Part shown: piece after piece, positions 16,927-25,977 of the stretch | Layout: every line of letters begins with the position of its first letter | Numbering within the stretch: position 1 is the first letter of the stretch | From: an uncultured Photobacterium sp. | GTDB taxonomy: Bacteria > Pseudomonadota > Gammaproteobacteria > Enterobacterales > Vibrionaceae | Assembly: GCF_947039875.1 (NCBI RefSeq) | Contig: NZ_CAMRAN010000020.1 | Coordinates: 1-64,000, forward strand | Length of the DNA: 64,000 nt | Direction of reading: 5' to 3' | Notes under the pieces: model-generated | Database searches by the model: none | Told to the model about the DNA's origin: nothing | What the model saw: the letters and a program-made list of their open reading frames with translations, nothing else | Position numbers and translations under genes: made by a program

Positions 16927-17244
16927 ATGACGGATCAACAATGGCAATGTGTATATAGCGCAGGAAACAGTTTAGAAGCCTATAGTTTAAAAGGTTTATT
17001 AGAAAATGCAGGGATATCGGTACGGTTGACGGGGGAAGCATTAGCCGCAGCAGCAGGAGAGTTACCGATGAGCGTGGTTGAAGTACAATTATGGGTGATC
17101 GGATTGCAATGGCAACAAGCGTTGGTGGTGATAGAAAATTATTTACGTAACGATTATCTTGATTGGCATTGCGATCATTGTGGTGAAGTTAATCAGGGGC
17201 AATTTGAATTATGCTGGCATTGTCAGCATGATCGTGACGGGTAA
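16927..17244 (+). CDS. DUF2007-domain protein with C-terminal RanBP2-type zinc finger
   Basis: A 105-aa protein. Residues about 5-73 match the DUF2007 'putative signal transducing protein' pattern (CVYSAGNSLEAYSLKGLLENAGI..VRLTGE..LWV). Residues 80-99 read W-H-C-x2-C-x3-N-x6-C-x2-C (Trp80, Cys82, Cys85, Asn89, Cys96, Cys99), the exact spacing of a RanBP2-type zinc ribbon, used in other proteins to bind RNA or protein. Two GGAG-type sites precede the ATG; that at 16916 is well spaced. It is transcribed convergently with the yhhL-rsmD pair. Function unknown. Confidence 0.75.
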   Translation: MTDQQWQCVYSAGNSLEAYSLKGLLENAGISVRLTGEALAAAAGELPMSVVEVQLWVIGLQWQQALVVIENYLRNDYLDWHCDHCGEVNQGQFELCWHCQHDRDG

Positions 17245-17275
17245 TACGTCGGTGTTTGAAGTATGAAGAAATTAA

Positions 17276-17301
17276 AGCGAGCATCAGTGATGTTGCCCGC
17301 T
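17276..17301 (-). terminator. Possible terminator of yhhL-rsmD
   Basis: An 11-bp stem with two mismatches (17276-17286 with 17291-17301) around GTGA. On the minus strand it is followed by TTTAATTT. It lies 10 bp past the yhhL stop. Confidence 0.45.
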
Positions 17302-17310
17302 CCATAGATG

Positions 17311-17577
17311 TTACATCATGTGTTTACGACGAATATCAAGTAGTGCGAAGATACCAAAAATTAAAATTGACCAATACTCCCAACGCGACATGTTGATTTT
17401 ATCACCAAACGCACCAACGAAAATCAGCATTTGTAAACCGTGCATCATGAACAAAAATGCGGTCATGATATAAAGCGCTATTGCAGAAACGCCAGGGAAA
17501 GGGTGGACGATATTAATAAACAATACCAGCCATACTAAGGCTATCGCTATTTTGGCAGTAATGATCAGTGCTTTCAT
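17311..17577 (-). CDS. yhhL: DUF1145 small membrane protein YhhL
   Basis: An 88-aa protein with about three hydrophobic segments. FINIVHPFPG and FMMHGLQMLIFVGAFGD are the family features of DUF1145 (E. coli YhhL). Its ATG overlaps the rsmD stop (shared ATGA, 17574-17577), so the two are translationally coupled as in E. coli. Function unknown. Confidence 0.82.
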   Translation of the reverse strand: MKALIITAKIAIALVWLVLFINIVHPFPGVSAIALYIMTAFLFMMHGLQMLIFVGAFGDKINMSRWEYWSILIFGIFALLDIRRKHMM

Positions 17578-18179
17578 GGTTCCTCTCTAGCGAATAAACG
17601 GTAGCACACTTGGCCTGCGTTTTTTTCGCGATGTAAATGCCAGTGGCTAGGAATTGCCAACTGACCTAATTCCTTTTCTGCTTCAATATAAATCATTGCA
17701 TGTGGTGTTAACCAGCCATTATTTTCTAACGCTGTGATAACATCTTGAATAAGATCTTTTCTAAACGGTGGATCGATAAAAATAATATCGTGTGGCGTAC
17801 CTGTTTGTGACAAAAAGCGTAAACTGTCGCCATTTATCACGGTGGCATTGGTTGCTTTTACTGTGTTGAGGTTGATTTCAAGTTGTGCGGCGGCTTTTGT
17901 ATCAAGCTCAAGCATAGTGACGCTTTCTGCACCACGAGAAAGTGCTTCAAAACTTAAACCACCGCTACCAGTAAAGAGGTCAAGGCATTTAGATTGATAA
18001 ATGTCTTGCGCTAACCAGTTGAAAAGTGTTTCTTTGACACGGTCAGTGGTTGGACGGAGTCCTTCGACATCATGAACGGGTAATTTGCGTCCACGCCATT
18101 GTCCGCTGATGATTCTAACGAACCCACCAGGACGATTATTTTGTGTTTTGCGAGTTGTTTGCTGTCTTCGCTGCGTCAT
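17574..18179 (-). CDS. rsmD: 16S rRNA (guanine966-N2)-methyltransferase
   Basis: A 201-aa SAM-dependent methyltransferase that makes m2G966 in 16S rRNA. It has RIISGQWRGRKLP and LRPTTDRVKETLFNWL at the N-terminus, SAM motif I LDLFTGSGGLSFEALSRGA, and the catalytic motif IV DPPF in IIFIDPPFRKD. Length matches E. coli RsmD (198 aa). It diverges from ftsY, the conserved arrangement in Gammaproteobacteria. Confidence 0.93.
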   Translation of the reverse strand: MTQRRQQTTRKTQNNRPGGFVRIISGQWRGRKLPVHDVEGLRPTTDRVKETLFNWLAQDIYQSKCLDLFTGSGGLSFEALSRGAESVTMLELDTKAAAQLEINLNTVKATNATVINGDSLRFLSQTGTPHDIIFIDPPFRKDLIQDVITALENNGWLTPHAMIYIEAEKELGQLAIPSHWHLHREKNAGQVCYRLFAREEP

Positions 18180-18263
18180 AGATTTTTTTGACCGTTAAGA
18201 AAATGATAGTATACACCTGTTTTTAGGCCGTAAATTGTACCAATCAAGCGCTAGGATTTGCCA

Positions 18264-19670
18264 ATGGCAGAAAAAAAGAAACGCGGATTATTTTCATGGC
18301 TAGGATTTAGCTCTGAAGATAACGACGCACCAAAGGAACAAGCTACTGATCAATCAGTAGTTGATGGCTCGGTTGATAGCCAACAATCAACACATTCCTC
18401 TGACGATGAGCCGTTGAAAGCCAGTCATAATCATGATCTTGAGCTAGAAACACCCATCGACTCAGAATTAGTAGCTGAAACGAATGATCGCCAATTGGCT
18501 GCAACGTTGCAAGAAAATGATCATCAAAAAGACACCTTAGTGACAGACAGTGTTATTGATGATAAAAATGTAATCGCAGACAATACCCAACAACCTTTAG
18601 TAGATGAACCTAATGATGATAGTAAGCTATTACTAACATCAGCTGAGGATACTGCTGAAGAGGTAAGTGGTAGTGAGACAATTACCACGGCTGATGATAT
18701 TGATGTGACTGTGGTTACCACTGCTGTTGAACAAGAAAAACCAAAATCAGAAGGCTTTTTTAGCCGTCTAATGCGTGGTTTAAAACGCACAAAAACCAAC
18801 TTTGGTGCTGGTTTCTTTGGTTTGTTCCGTGGTAAACAAATTGATGATGAGTTATTTGAAGAACTAGAAGAGCAATTATTAATTGCTGATGTGGGGATGG
18901 ATACCACATTAAAGATTATTAATAACCTGACAGATAAAGCGTCTCGTAGTGAATTGCATGATGGTGAAGCATTATACGGTTTATTAAAAGATGAGTTGGG
19001 TGAAATGCTGGCAAAAGTTGAGCAGCCATTAGTGGTTGATATGACTAAAAAGCCTTATGTTATTTTAATGGTCGGCGTAAATGGTGTCGGTAAAACAACT
19101 ACCATAGGTAAATTAGCCAAACAATTCCAAGCTGAAGGCAAATCGGTAATGTTGGCGGCAGGCGATACTTTCCGTGCCGCAGCGGTTGAGCAGTTACAAG
19201 TCTGGGGTGAACGTAATCATGTTCCCGTGGTCGCTCAACATACCGGTGCCGATAGTGCATCAGTGATTTTTGATGCGATTGAATCCGCTAAAGCGAAAAA
19301 CATTGATATTGTTATTGCTGATACCGCAGGGCGTTTGCAAAACAAAGGCAACTTAATGGAAGAGTTACGTAAAATTGTGCGAGTAATGCAGAAGGTTGAT
19401 ATCGAAGCACCGCATGAAATTATGCTGACATTAGATGCTGGTACAGGTCAAAATGCCATTAGTCAGGCAAAATTATTTAGTGAAGTGGCGCCGGTATCGG
19501 GGATCACTATCACTAAATTAGACGGTACTGCTAAAGGTGGTGTTATTTTTGCAATTGCTGATCAATTTAATATTCCGATTCGTTATATTGGTATTGGTGA
19601 AGGGATTGATGATTTACGACCGTTTGCGGCCGATGAGTTTATAGAAGCGTTATTTAGCAACGAGGAATGA
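18264..19670 (+). CDS. ftsY: SRP receptor FtsY
   Basis: A 468-aa SRP-family GTPase docking ribosome-nascent-chain-SRP complexes at the inner membrane. Residues about 1-160 are an acidic, low-complexity A domain starting with MAEKKKRGLFSWLGF, a membrane-targeting amphipathic stretch. The N domain follows, then the G domain with G1 GVNGVGKTT, the insertion-box region GDTFRAAAVEQL, G3 DTAGR and G4 TKLDGTAKGG. The ATG at 18264 is chosen because AGGA lies 7 nt upstream; a TTG two codons earlier is less likely. It heads the ftsY-ftsE-ftsX run. Confidence 0.95.
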   Translation: MAEKKKRGLFSWLGFSSEDNDAPKEQATDQSVVDGSVDSQQSTHSSDDEPLKASHNHDLELETPIDSELVAETNDRQLAATLQENDHQKDTLVTDSVIDDKNVIADNTQQPLVDEPNDDSKLLLTSAEDTAEEVSGSETITTADDIDVTVVTTAVEQEKPKSEGFFSRLMRGLKRTKTNFGAGFFGLFRGKQIDDELFEELEEQLLIADVGMDTTLKIINNLTDKASRSELHDGEALYGLLKDELGEMLAKVEQPLVVDMTKKPYVILMVGVNGVGKTTTIGKLAKQFQAEGKSVMLAAGDTFRAAAVEQLQVWGERNHVPVVAQHTGADSASVIFDAIESAKAKNIDIVIADTAGRLQNKGNLMEELRKIVRVMQKVDIEAPHEIMLTLDAGTGQNAISQAKLFSEVAPVSGITITKLDGTAKGGVIFAIADQFNIPIRYIGIGEGIDDLRPFAADEFIEALFSNEE

Positions 19671-19674
19671 TAAA

Positions 19675-20343
19675 GTGATTCGATTTCAGCAGGTAAGTAA
19701 AGCTTATCGTGGTGGTAGGCAAGCCCTACAAAAAGTAGATTTTCACCTTAAACCAGCAGATATGGCTTTTCTAACGGGTCACTCTGGAGCCGGTAAAAGT
19801 ACCCTGCTGAAGTTAATTTGTGCCCTTGAGCGTCCAAGTGACGGTAAGATTTGGTTCAATGGTCACGACATTACTCGATTGCCGAATAAGCAAATCCCAT
19901 TTTTGCGCCGCAATATTGGTATTATTTTTCAAGATCATAAGCTTTTAATGGATCGCAGTGTTTTCGATAATATTGCGTTGCCATTACGGGTTGAGCAAAT
20001 GAATGAACATGATATCAAGCGTCGTGTGAGCGCAGCGTTGGATAAAGTTGGATTATTGGATAAGGCAAAATGTTTGCCTATCCAATTATCTGGCGGTGAG
20101 CAACAGCGCGTGGGTATTGCGCGTGCTGTTGTTAACAAACCAATGTTACTGTTGGCCGATGAACCAACGGGTAACCTTGATGCAGAATTATCACAACAAG
20201 TGTTGCGATTATTTGAAGAATTTAATCGCGTTGGTGTCACTGTATTGATGGCAACGCATGATACCTCATTGCTTGCTAGCCGTGATTATCGTCGTTTAGA
20301 TCTACATAAAGGTAATTTAAGGGAGTTTGCACATGGCGCGTAA
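19675..20343 (+). CDS. ftsE: Cell division ATP-binding protein FtsE
   Basis: A 222-aa ABC ATPase that with FtsX activates septal peptidoglycan hydrolases through EnvC. It shows Walker [10 protein letters not shown], the Q-loop in IIFQDHKLL, signature [14 protein letters not shown], Walker [13 protein letters not shown] and the switch His in MATHD. The start is GTG, 4 bp after the ftsY stop. The 3' end overlaps ftsX by 11 bp. Confidence 0.95.
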   Translation: MIRFQQVSKAYRGGRQALQKVDFHLKPADMAFLTGHSGAGKSTLLKLICALERPSDGKIWFNGHDITRLPNKQIPFLRRNIGIIFQDHKLLMDRSVFDNIALPLRVEQMNEHDIKRRVSAALDKVGLLDKAKCLPIQLSGGEQQRVGIARAVVNKPMLLLADEPTGNLDAELSQQVLRLFEEFNRVGVTVLMATHDTSLLASRDYRRLDLHKGNLREFAHGA

Positions 20344-21265
20344 ATCTATTGGTTTTTTTGCAATTCATCGCCAACAAGCAAGCTCTGCACTAAAAGACAT
20401 GTTTCGTCGTCCATTGGGTAATTTTTTAACCCTTGCGGTGTTGGCGGTCGCATTAACCTTGCCGTGTACCTTTTATTTAATGGCAAAAAATATCACTGCA
20501 GTCGCTGATGCATGGCAGAATCCAAGTCAAATCACCTTGTATCTACAGCATGACGCGACCAATGACGACGGTCAGGCTTTGGCGGATAAAATTAAAAAGT
20601 GGTCACAAGTTAATAGCGTTAAATATATTACTGCTGATCAAGGATTAGAACAATTTCGTCAAAATGGTGGCTTTGATAAAGCTCTTAGTCTATTTGATGA
20701 GCAAAATAATCCTTTACCTGCGGTAGTGATTGTTGAGCCGAAAAGTGATTGGCAAACAACGGCTAAAGCCAATGAATTAGCCTCAAAATTAGGTCAGCAA
20801 GATCACGTTGCAGAAGTCCGTTTAGATCGTGATTGGCTACAGCGTTTAGCGGCAATTCAACAGTTAGCAGTTGCGTTAGCGTTATTAATGTCAGGCTTAA
20901 TGTTATTTGCAGTGTTCTTAATTGTTGGTAATACTCTGCGCTTACAAGTGCTTAGTCATAAAGATGAAATCCAAGTCATGAAAATGGTGGGTGCAACCAA
21001 TAGTTATATTCTACGTCCTTATCTGTATATCGGCGTGTGGTATGGCTTGATTGCCGCATTAATTGCATGGGGGTTAACCCAAGGGGTGAGTTTATTATTA
21101 GGTGATGCTGTTGCACAGCTATCTAATTTGTATGGCAGTAATTTTAGAATGTTAGGACTAAGTTGGGATGAAAGCTTGATCATGATAATGGTTGCAACCT
21201 TCCTTGGTCTGATGGCTGCTCGTTTAGCTGCTGGACGTCATTTGCGTGAAATTAACCCGGTATAA
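20333..21265 (+). CDS. ftsX: Cell division membrane protein FtsX
   Basis: A 310-aa membrane partner of FtsE. A short cytoplasmic N-terminus precedes TM1 (about residues 30-50). A periplasmic domain of about 110 residues follows, holding the ITLYLQ and DQGLEQFRQNGGF segments that contact EnvC. Three C-terminal helices end the protein. The cytoplasmic N-terminus is shorter than in E. coli. The ATG at 20333 is supported by GGGAG 8 nt upstream; a TTG two codons earlier is possible. Confidence 0.93.
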   Translation: MARKSIGFFAIHRQQASSALKDMFRRPLGNFLTLAVLAVALTLPCTFYLMAKNITAVADAWQNPSQITLYLQHDATNDDGQALADKIKKWSQVNSVKYITADQGLEQFRQNGGFDKALSLFDEQNNPLPAVVIVEPKSDWQTTAKANELASKLGQQDHVAEVRLDRDWLQRLAAIQQLAVALALLMSGLMLFAVFLIVGNTLRLQVLSHKDEIQVMKMVGATNSYILRPYLYIGVWYGLIAALIAWGLTQGVSLLLGDAVAQLSNLYGSNFRMLGLSWDESLIMIMVATFLGLMAARLAAGRHLREINPV

Positions 21266-21443
21266 GCGTTGTTGTTAAGGGTTTTAAAACAACACGATAA
21301 TAAAAAGTGATGCTTATAAGCATATATATTTGCGCTACGGCTTGCATTTTAACCATGTTTACAGGCATCATTGTTGGTTCACACAACGTTAGCATATGCT
21401 CAATAACCGTTGTGATTGCACAAAAATTACACGAGGTTTTCGA

Positions 21444-22304
21444 ATGTCAAATGAGATGTCGAAATTAGTTCTAGTTTCGGCGGATAGTCTTGAAAGTTAT
21501 ATTCAGACTGTAAACCGTTATCCAATGCTAACACCTGAGCGTGAGAAGGAGCTTGCTGAAGCTCTACACTATGACGGTGATATTAATGCTGCTAAAGCGT
21601 TAGTGATGTCCCATTTACGATTCGTAGTACATATTGCGCGTGGATATTCTGGCTATGGCTTACCTATTGCTGATTTAATTCAAGAAGGCAACATTGGCTT
21701 GATGAAGGCGGTTAAACGCTTTAATCCTGAAGTCGGCGTTCGATTAGTGTCGTTTGCGGTACATTGGATCAAAGCTGAAATCCATGAATATGTACTACGT
21801 AATTGGCGTATCGTTAAAGTTGCTACCACCAAAGCGCAACGGAAATTATTTTTTAATTTACGTAAATCAAAGAAGCGTCTAGGTTGGTTTAATAATGACG
21901 AAGTGAACATGGTCGCTAAACAGCTCGGTGTAGAACCAGCAGAAGTACGTGAGATGGAGTCACGTTTAGCGGCACAAGATCCGACGTTTGAAATGCAAAA
22001 CGATGATGATGAACGTGACTCAACGCCTATGGCTCCCGCTTATTTCCTTGAAGATAAAGGCTCAGATGTTGCCTTGAGTTATGAAGAAAGTAATTGGGAA
22101 AATCATGCCAATAATCGCTTATCACAAGCATTAGCCAGTCTTGATGAACGCAGTCAGCACATTGTCCGTTCGCGTTGGCTTGACGATCAAAAGTCGACGC
22201 TACAAGATTTAGCCGATAGTTATGGTGTTTCTGCTGAGCGTATTCGTCAGCTAGAAAAAAATGCCATGAAGAAGCTCAAAGATGCCGTTGGTGATTTTTA
22301 CTAA
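21444..22304 (+). CDS. rpoH: Heat-shock sigma factor RpoH (sigma-32)
   Basis: A 286-aa alternative sigma factor (E. coli 284 aa) directing transcription of chaperone and protease genes. Region 2 is visible as [16 protein letters not shown] and [14 protein letters not shown]. The RpoH box, specific for sigma-32, is [15 protein letters not shown], and region 4.2 is [18 protein letters not shown]. The ATG at 21444 has GAGG 7 nt upstream. It lies 178 bp after ftsX with its own promoter region; TTGCAT (21342) and CATCAT (21366) spaced by 18 are a weak candidate. Temperature control through mRNA structure is known in E. coli but was not modelled here. Confidence 0.96.
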   Translation: MSNEMSKLVLVSADSLESYIQTVNRYPMLTPEREKELAEALHYDGDINAAKALVMSHLRFVVHIARGYSGYGLPIADLIQEGNIGLMKAVKRFNPEVGVRLVSFAVHWIKAEIHEYVLRNWRIVKVATTKAQRKLFFNLRKSKKRLGWFNNDEVNMVAKQLGVEPAEVREMESRLAAQDPTFEMQNDDDERDSTPMAPAYFLEDKGSDVALSYEESNWENHANNRLSQALASLDERSQHIVRSRWLDDQKSTLQDLADSYGVSAERIRQLEKNAMKKLKDAVGDFY

Positions 22305-22330
22305 TAAGTGTCATTAATCGATGTAATAAA

Positions 22331-22355
22331 AACCGACCTTAGTGTCGGTTTTTTT
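22331..22355 (+). terminator. rpoH terminator
   Basis: AACCGAC (22331-22337) pairs perfectly with GTCGGTT (22344-22350) around CTTAGT, followed by a T-run. It lies 26 bp after the rpoH stop. Confidence 0.92.
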
Positions 22356-22364
22356 GTAGCTGTT

Positions 22365-22793
22365 GATCGTCTTAATTGGTGGTGGATAATCGTGATTTGA
22401 TCAGCTGCGGTTATCTACCTGATTTTATATGTTATAGGTCACATTTGTGAATAGTTGTGTGTATGCTTAGCTAACTTATCCACAGCTTATAGTAGGATCC
22501 GATCTACATATAGTGGATCTTTTTATAGCAAACCACATTATCAACGCAATCCACAGATTTTTCCACAGCTGGTTACTTTGTGTGCGGTTGGTAATTGTAA
22601 TCAGTAATAACCCCTTGTTGGTATTGAACTGTTATTGTTGTTGCGGATGGTTATTATGTGGATAAAGCCTTATTTTTTGGTGGGAGATACCGCAGTTAAG
22701 CTGAGGTACAATAGTCATTAACTGCCGTTTTGAGCAGATCAATTGTCAGGATCGTGTGTTGTCGATCTCATTTCGATAGCATCGATCGTGATC
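22365..22793. other. DnaA-box and GATC cluster between rpoH and glpE
   Basis: There are two perfect DnaA boxes: TTATCCACA at 22476-22484 (plus) and its complement TGTGGATAA at 22657-22665 (minus). Two one-mismatch boxes lie at 22381-22389 (GGTGGATAA) and 22559-22567 (TTTTCCACA), and a two-mismatch box at 22547-22555. Ten GATC sites start at 22365, 22399, 22496, 22501, 22516, 22737, 22750, 22764, 22784 and 22790; one or two would be expected by chance. No gene lies in the stretch apart from the glpE 5' region. Confidence 0.6.
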
Positions 22794-22852
22794 ATAAATA
22801 GTATTTGCAGCCATTGCTATTCACGATATTGCCACTCTTAAAAGGAAGAACC

Positions 22853-23173
22853 ATGGAACAGTTTCAACATATTTCAGTACAAGATGCCCTGCAATTATTA
22901 CAACAACCACAAGCCGTATTGGTTGATATTCGCGATCCTCAGTCTTATGCACTAGCGCATGCTCAAGCAGCCTTTCATCTTACTAACGATACAATAGTAA
23001 CATTGATGGATGAAGTTGATTTTGAACAACCATTATTAGTGATGTGCTATCACGGTGTCAGCAGTCAAGGCGCCGCGCAATATTTAGCTAATCAGGGTTA
23101 TGAGCAGGTGTATAGCGTTGATGGTGGTTTTGAAGCTTGGCGTCGTGAAGCCTTACCTATGGTACAAGCTTAG
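22853..23173 (+). CDS. glpE: Thiosulfate sulfurtransferase GlpE (rhodanese)
   Basis: A 106-aa single-domain rhodanese transferring sulfane sulfur from thiosulfate to cyanide or thioredoxin. The active-site loop is CYHGVSS with the catalytic Cys at residue 65, the same position as in E. coli Glp[21 protein letters not shown] and DGGFEAWR are diagnostic. The ATG at 22853 follows AAGGAAG with good spacing; the ORF continues 16 codons upstream without support. It is followed by glpG, as in E. coli. Confidence 0.94.
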   Translation: MEQFQHISVQDALQLLQQPQAVLVDIRDPQSYALAHAQAAFHLTNDTIVTLMDEVDFEQPLLVMCYHGVSSQGAAQYLANQGYEQVYSVDGGFEAWRREALPMVQA

Positions 23174-23284
23174 TTAAGTTTGCCATTGATAAAATAAGAA
23201 TAACTTGGCAGATGTTACGTGTCTTTAAGTTACACATTGCCGTTTTTACTACTTATTTATGTCCTACCCATTAGAGTGATAACT

Positions 23285-24124
23285 ATGCATCGCTTAGCTG
23301 AATTTTATAACCCTCGTCATGCGCAAGCATTTATTGATTATATGGCTTCGCGAGGTATTGAACTGACTTTAGCGCCAGAGCCTGAAGGGAAGTTCGCGCT
23401 ATGGTTATCTGATAGCCAATATCTGATAGAAGCCGAAGCTGAATTAAAGGTATTTATTGCTAATCCCAATGATAGTAAATATCAAGAAGCATCATGGCAA
23501 GTTGCAGAAAGCCGTACTGCAAAATTTGATTATTCCAGCCCTAGTTTAGTGTCGATGGTCAAAGCGCAAGCGGGTCCATTTACCTTGTTGGTGATGGTGG
23601 TGTCACTGGTTATTTACGGATTGTGGTTATTAGGGTTTGAATCACTGCTGTTTAATTGGTTCCATTTCCCATTTATGAATGGCGATCAATGGCAGTTGTG
23701 GCGTTATTTTAGCCATGCATTACTGCATTTTTCAGCGCTGCATGTGATTTTTAACTGTTTGTGGTGGTGGCTCTTAGGTGGGCAGATTGAACGCCATAGT
23801 GGTTCTGCAAAACTCGTCCAGTTGTTTTTGATCTCATCATTGATTTCAGGTTTTGGTCAATTCTGGTTGGATGGACCTAATTTTGGTGGCTTATCTGGAG
23901 TCGTTTATGCCTTATTAGGTTATATCTGGTGGATGGGTTGGCTTGCACCACAGCGTGGGTTAGTGATTGCTCGCTCTTACGTGGTGTTTATGTTGGTGTG
24001 GCTTGTTATTGGTTTTGCTGAACCTGCTGGCATCGCAATTGCCAATATGGCTCATCTAATGGGACTATTAACTGGCTGTGCGATTGCTTTTGTGGATGCT
24101 AAATTACTGCGTTTTAAACACTAG
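23285..24124 (+). CDS. glpG: Rhomboid intramembrane serine protease GlpG
   Basis: A 279-aa inner-membrane protease. A cytoplasmic N-terminal domain (about 1-85) precedes six transmembrane segments. The catalytic Ser is in GGLSGVVYAL (Ser204) and the His in NMAHLMGLLTG (His257), the Ser-His dyad of rhomboids. The conserved HxxxN helix is HALLHFSALHVIFNCLWWW. The ATG at 23285 matches the family N-terminus; upstream in-frame codons are unlikely. It lies 111 bp after glpE. Confidence 0.93.
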   Translation: MHRLAEFYNPRHAQAFIDYMASRGIELTLAPEPEGKFALWLSDSQYLIEAEAELKVFIANPNDSKYQEASWQVAESRTAKFDYSSPSLVSMVKAQAGPFTLLVMVVSLVIYGLWLLGFESLLFNWFHFPFMNGDQWQLWRYFSHALLHFSALHVIFNCLWWWLLGGQIERHSGSAKLVQLFLISSLISGFGQFWLDGPNFGGLSGVVYALLGYIWWMGWLAPQRGLVIARSYVVFMLVWLVIGFAEPAGIAIANMAHLMGLLTGCAIAFVDAKLLRFKH

Positions 24125-24486
24125 CTTTGTGCTTGTTTCCCCTGCAACTACCACGGCGATGTTAAGCCTACTAATATCACTGTGGTAGTGATTATTATAT
24201 TGATATTAACTAAAGCTGTTGATTATTTGATAGTGAGTCCAATGTTGATATAAACCCGCGCTATTTTCATATCTATTCATATTTATCTGTCTGTCTTTGA
24301 CTGTTTTCACATTTTTAATCAACCATTCGCGCAATAATTCGCGCTGTTTTGATTGATATCGAAAATAAAACGATTGTTTGTGGCGTTAAATCCAAAAAAC
24401 AATCCCCACAAGATGCCAGTAACGTATTGATATACGTCAACGGTACACGCTGCCCTACAGTAGTGAGATAACAGAAAGGAACATCT
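24125..24486. promoter_or_regulatory. glpT upstream region with repeated motifs
   Basis: About 360 bp without a gene. It contains ATTCGCGC twice, 12 bp apart (24325-24332, 24337-24344), which places the copies on nearly the same helix face. ACTACCAC/GTGGTAGT form a distant inverted repeat near 24147-24180. A segment near 24356-24378 (TATCG, then CGATTG after an A-rich spacer) weakly resembles a GlpR operator. glpT in E. coli is under GlpR and CRP; I see no strong CRP site. Confidence 0.4.
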
Positions 24487-25857
24487 ATGTTTGGTTTATT
24501 TACCCCCGTTGCGCATAAACAGCGCTTGCCTGATGGCAGTATTGATCCGGTCTATAAGCGGTTACGGTGGCAATTGTTTGTTGGTATTTTTTTTGGTTAT
24601 GCTGGCTACTATTTAGTGCGTAAAAACTTTTCACTCGCGATGCCATATTTGATTGAAGAATATGGCTATAGTCGCGGTGAATTGGGGGTTGCGTTAGCGG
24701 CAGTATCAATTGCTTATGGCTTATCTAAATTTTTAATGGGGAATGTATCGGATCGATCCAATCCTCGCTTCTTTTTAGCCTCTGGATTGATACTGTCGTC
24801 GATAGTGATGCTGTGCTTTGGTTTTATGCCATGGGCGACAGGCAGCATTACTGCGATGTTTGTGTTGTTATTTTTGAATGGCTGGTTTCAAGGGATGGGA
24901 TGGCCGGCTTGTGGGCGAACCATGGTGCACTGGTGGTCACATAAAGAAAGAGGTGGATTGGTTTCGGTATGGAATGTAGCCCATAACGTTGGTGGCGGTT
25001 TAATTGGTCCATTATTTATATTTGGTTTATGGGCGTTTAATGATGATTGGCGTTCTGCTTTCTATGTTCCGGCTTTCTTTGCACTGCTGGTGGCTGGGTT
25101 TACCATCTTAGTGATGCGTGACACTCCGCAATCTTGTGGTTTACCACCGATTGAAGAATACAAAGACGATTATCCTGAAAGTTATGATAAGTCGTTTGAA
25201 CAAGAGATGACGGCGAAAGAAATTTTCTTTAAATATATTTTTAATAATAAATTACTGTGGTTTATTGCGATTGCGAACGCGTTTGTTTATTTGATTCGCT
25301 ACGGTGTTTTAGATTGGGCTCCTGTGTATTTAGGCGAAGCAAAAGGCTTTACCGTGGATAAGTCATCATGGGCCTATTTTCTTTATGAGTGGGCTGGTAT
25401 TCCTGGGACGTTATTGTGCGGTTGGATATCCGATAAGCTGTTTAAAGGTCGTCGTGCGCCTGCCGGAATTTTATTTATGGCCCTAGTGACCGTTGCGGTA
25501 TTGGTCTACTGGTTGAATCCTCCTGGTAATCCAAGTGTCGATATGATGGCATTGGTTGCGATTGGTTTCCTTATTTATGGCCCAGTAATGTTAATTGGTT
25601 TGTATGCGTTAGAACTTGCACCTAAAAAGGCCGCAGGAACCGCCGCTGGATTAACCGGGCTATTTGGTTATTTAGGGGGGGCGGTGGCTGCAAACGCATT
25701 GCTTGGTTATACCGTTGATCATTTTGGTTGGGACGGTGGCTTTATTGTTCTAACGGGATCGTGTGTACTAGCTATTTTCTTCTTTATTATTACCATGATT
25801 GGTGAAAAGAAGGCCTATAAACAGCAACAACTTGAGTTACAACAGCAAAATGGATGA
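24487..25857 (+). CDS. glpT: Glycerol-3-phosphate:phosphate antiporter GlpT
   Basis: A 456-aa MFS organophosphate antiporter importing glycerol-3-phosphate in exchange for phosphate; also the route of fosfomycin entry in E. coli. Signature segments are [20 protein letters not shown] (the Arg corresponds to a substrate-binding Arg), [29 protein letters not shown], and [20 protein letters not shown]. Length matches E. coli (452 aa). It is inserted between glpG and glpR, unlike the E. coli glpEGR order. Confidence 0.95.
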   Translation: MFGLFTPVAHKQRLPDGSIDPVYKRLRWQLFVGIFFGYAGYYLVRKNFSLAMPYLIEEYGYSRGELGVALAAVSIAYGLSKFLMGNVSDRSNPRFFLASGLILSSIVMLCFGFMPWATGSITAMFVLLFLNGWFQGMGWPACGRTMVHWWSHKERGGLVSVWNVAHNVGGGLIGPLFIFGLWAFNDDWRSAFYVPAFFALLVAGFTILVMRDTPQSCGLPPIEEYKDDYPESYDKSFEQEMTAKEIFFKYIFNNKLLWFIAIANAFVYLIRYGVLDWAPVYLGEAKGFTVDKSSWAYFLYEWAGIPGTLLCGWISDKLFKGRRAPAGILFMALVTVAVLVYWLNPPGNPSVDMMALVAIGFLIYGPVMLIGLYALELAPKKAAGTAAGLTGLFGYLGGAVAANALLGYTVDHFGWDGGFIVLTGSCVLAIFFFIITMIGEKKAYKQQQLELQQQNG

Positions 25858-25897
25858 TTAAATTTGGCTTCTTAGTTGAGCTGTAGGTAATATGAAC

Positions 25898-25927
25898 AGG
25901 CTTCGCATTGGCGAAGCCTTGTTTTTA
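25898..25927 (+). terminator. glpT terminator
   Basis: AGGCTTCGC (25898-25906) pairs perfectly with GCGAAGCCT (25911-25919) around ATTG, followed by TGTTTTT. Confidence 0.92.
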
Positions 25928-25977
25928 TTACCTTTCATTGCTGAATATGGCAGGTATAGATAGGAGCTTTCTCAGCC

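Noticed and set aside
18524-18907. 127-aa minus-strand ORF opposite ftsY
   Set aside because: Serine-rich low-complexity product caused by the acidic repeat-like A domain of ftsY on the other strand.
22647-22721. 24-codon ORF overlapping the second DnaA box
   Set aside because: No Shine-Dalgarno, no terminator, and its sequence is explained by the box itself.
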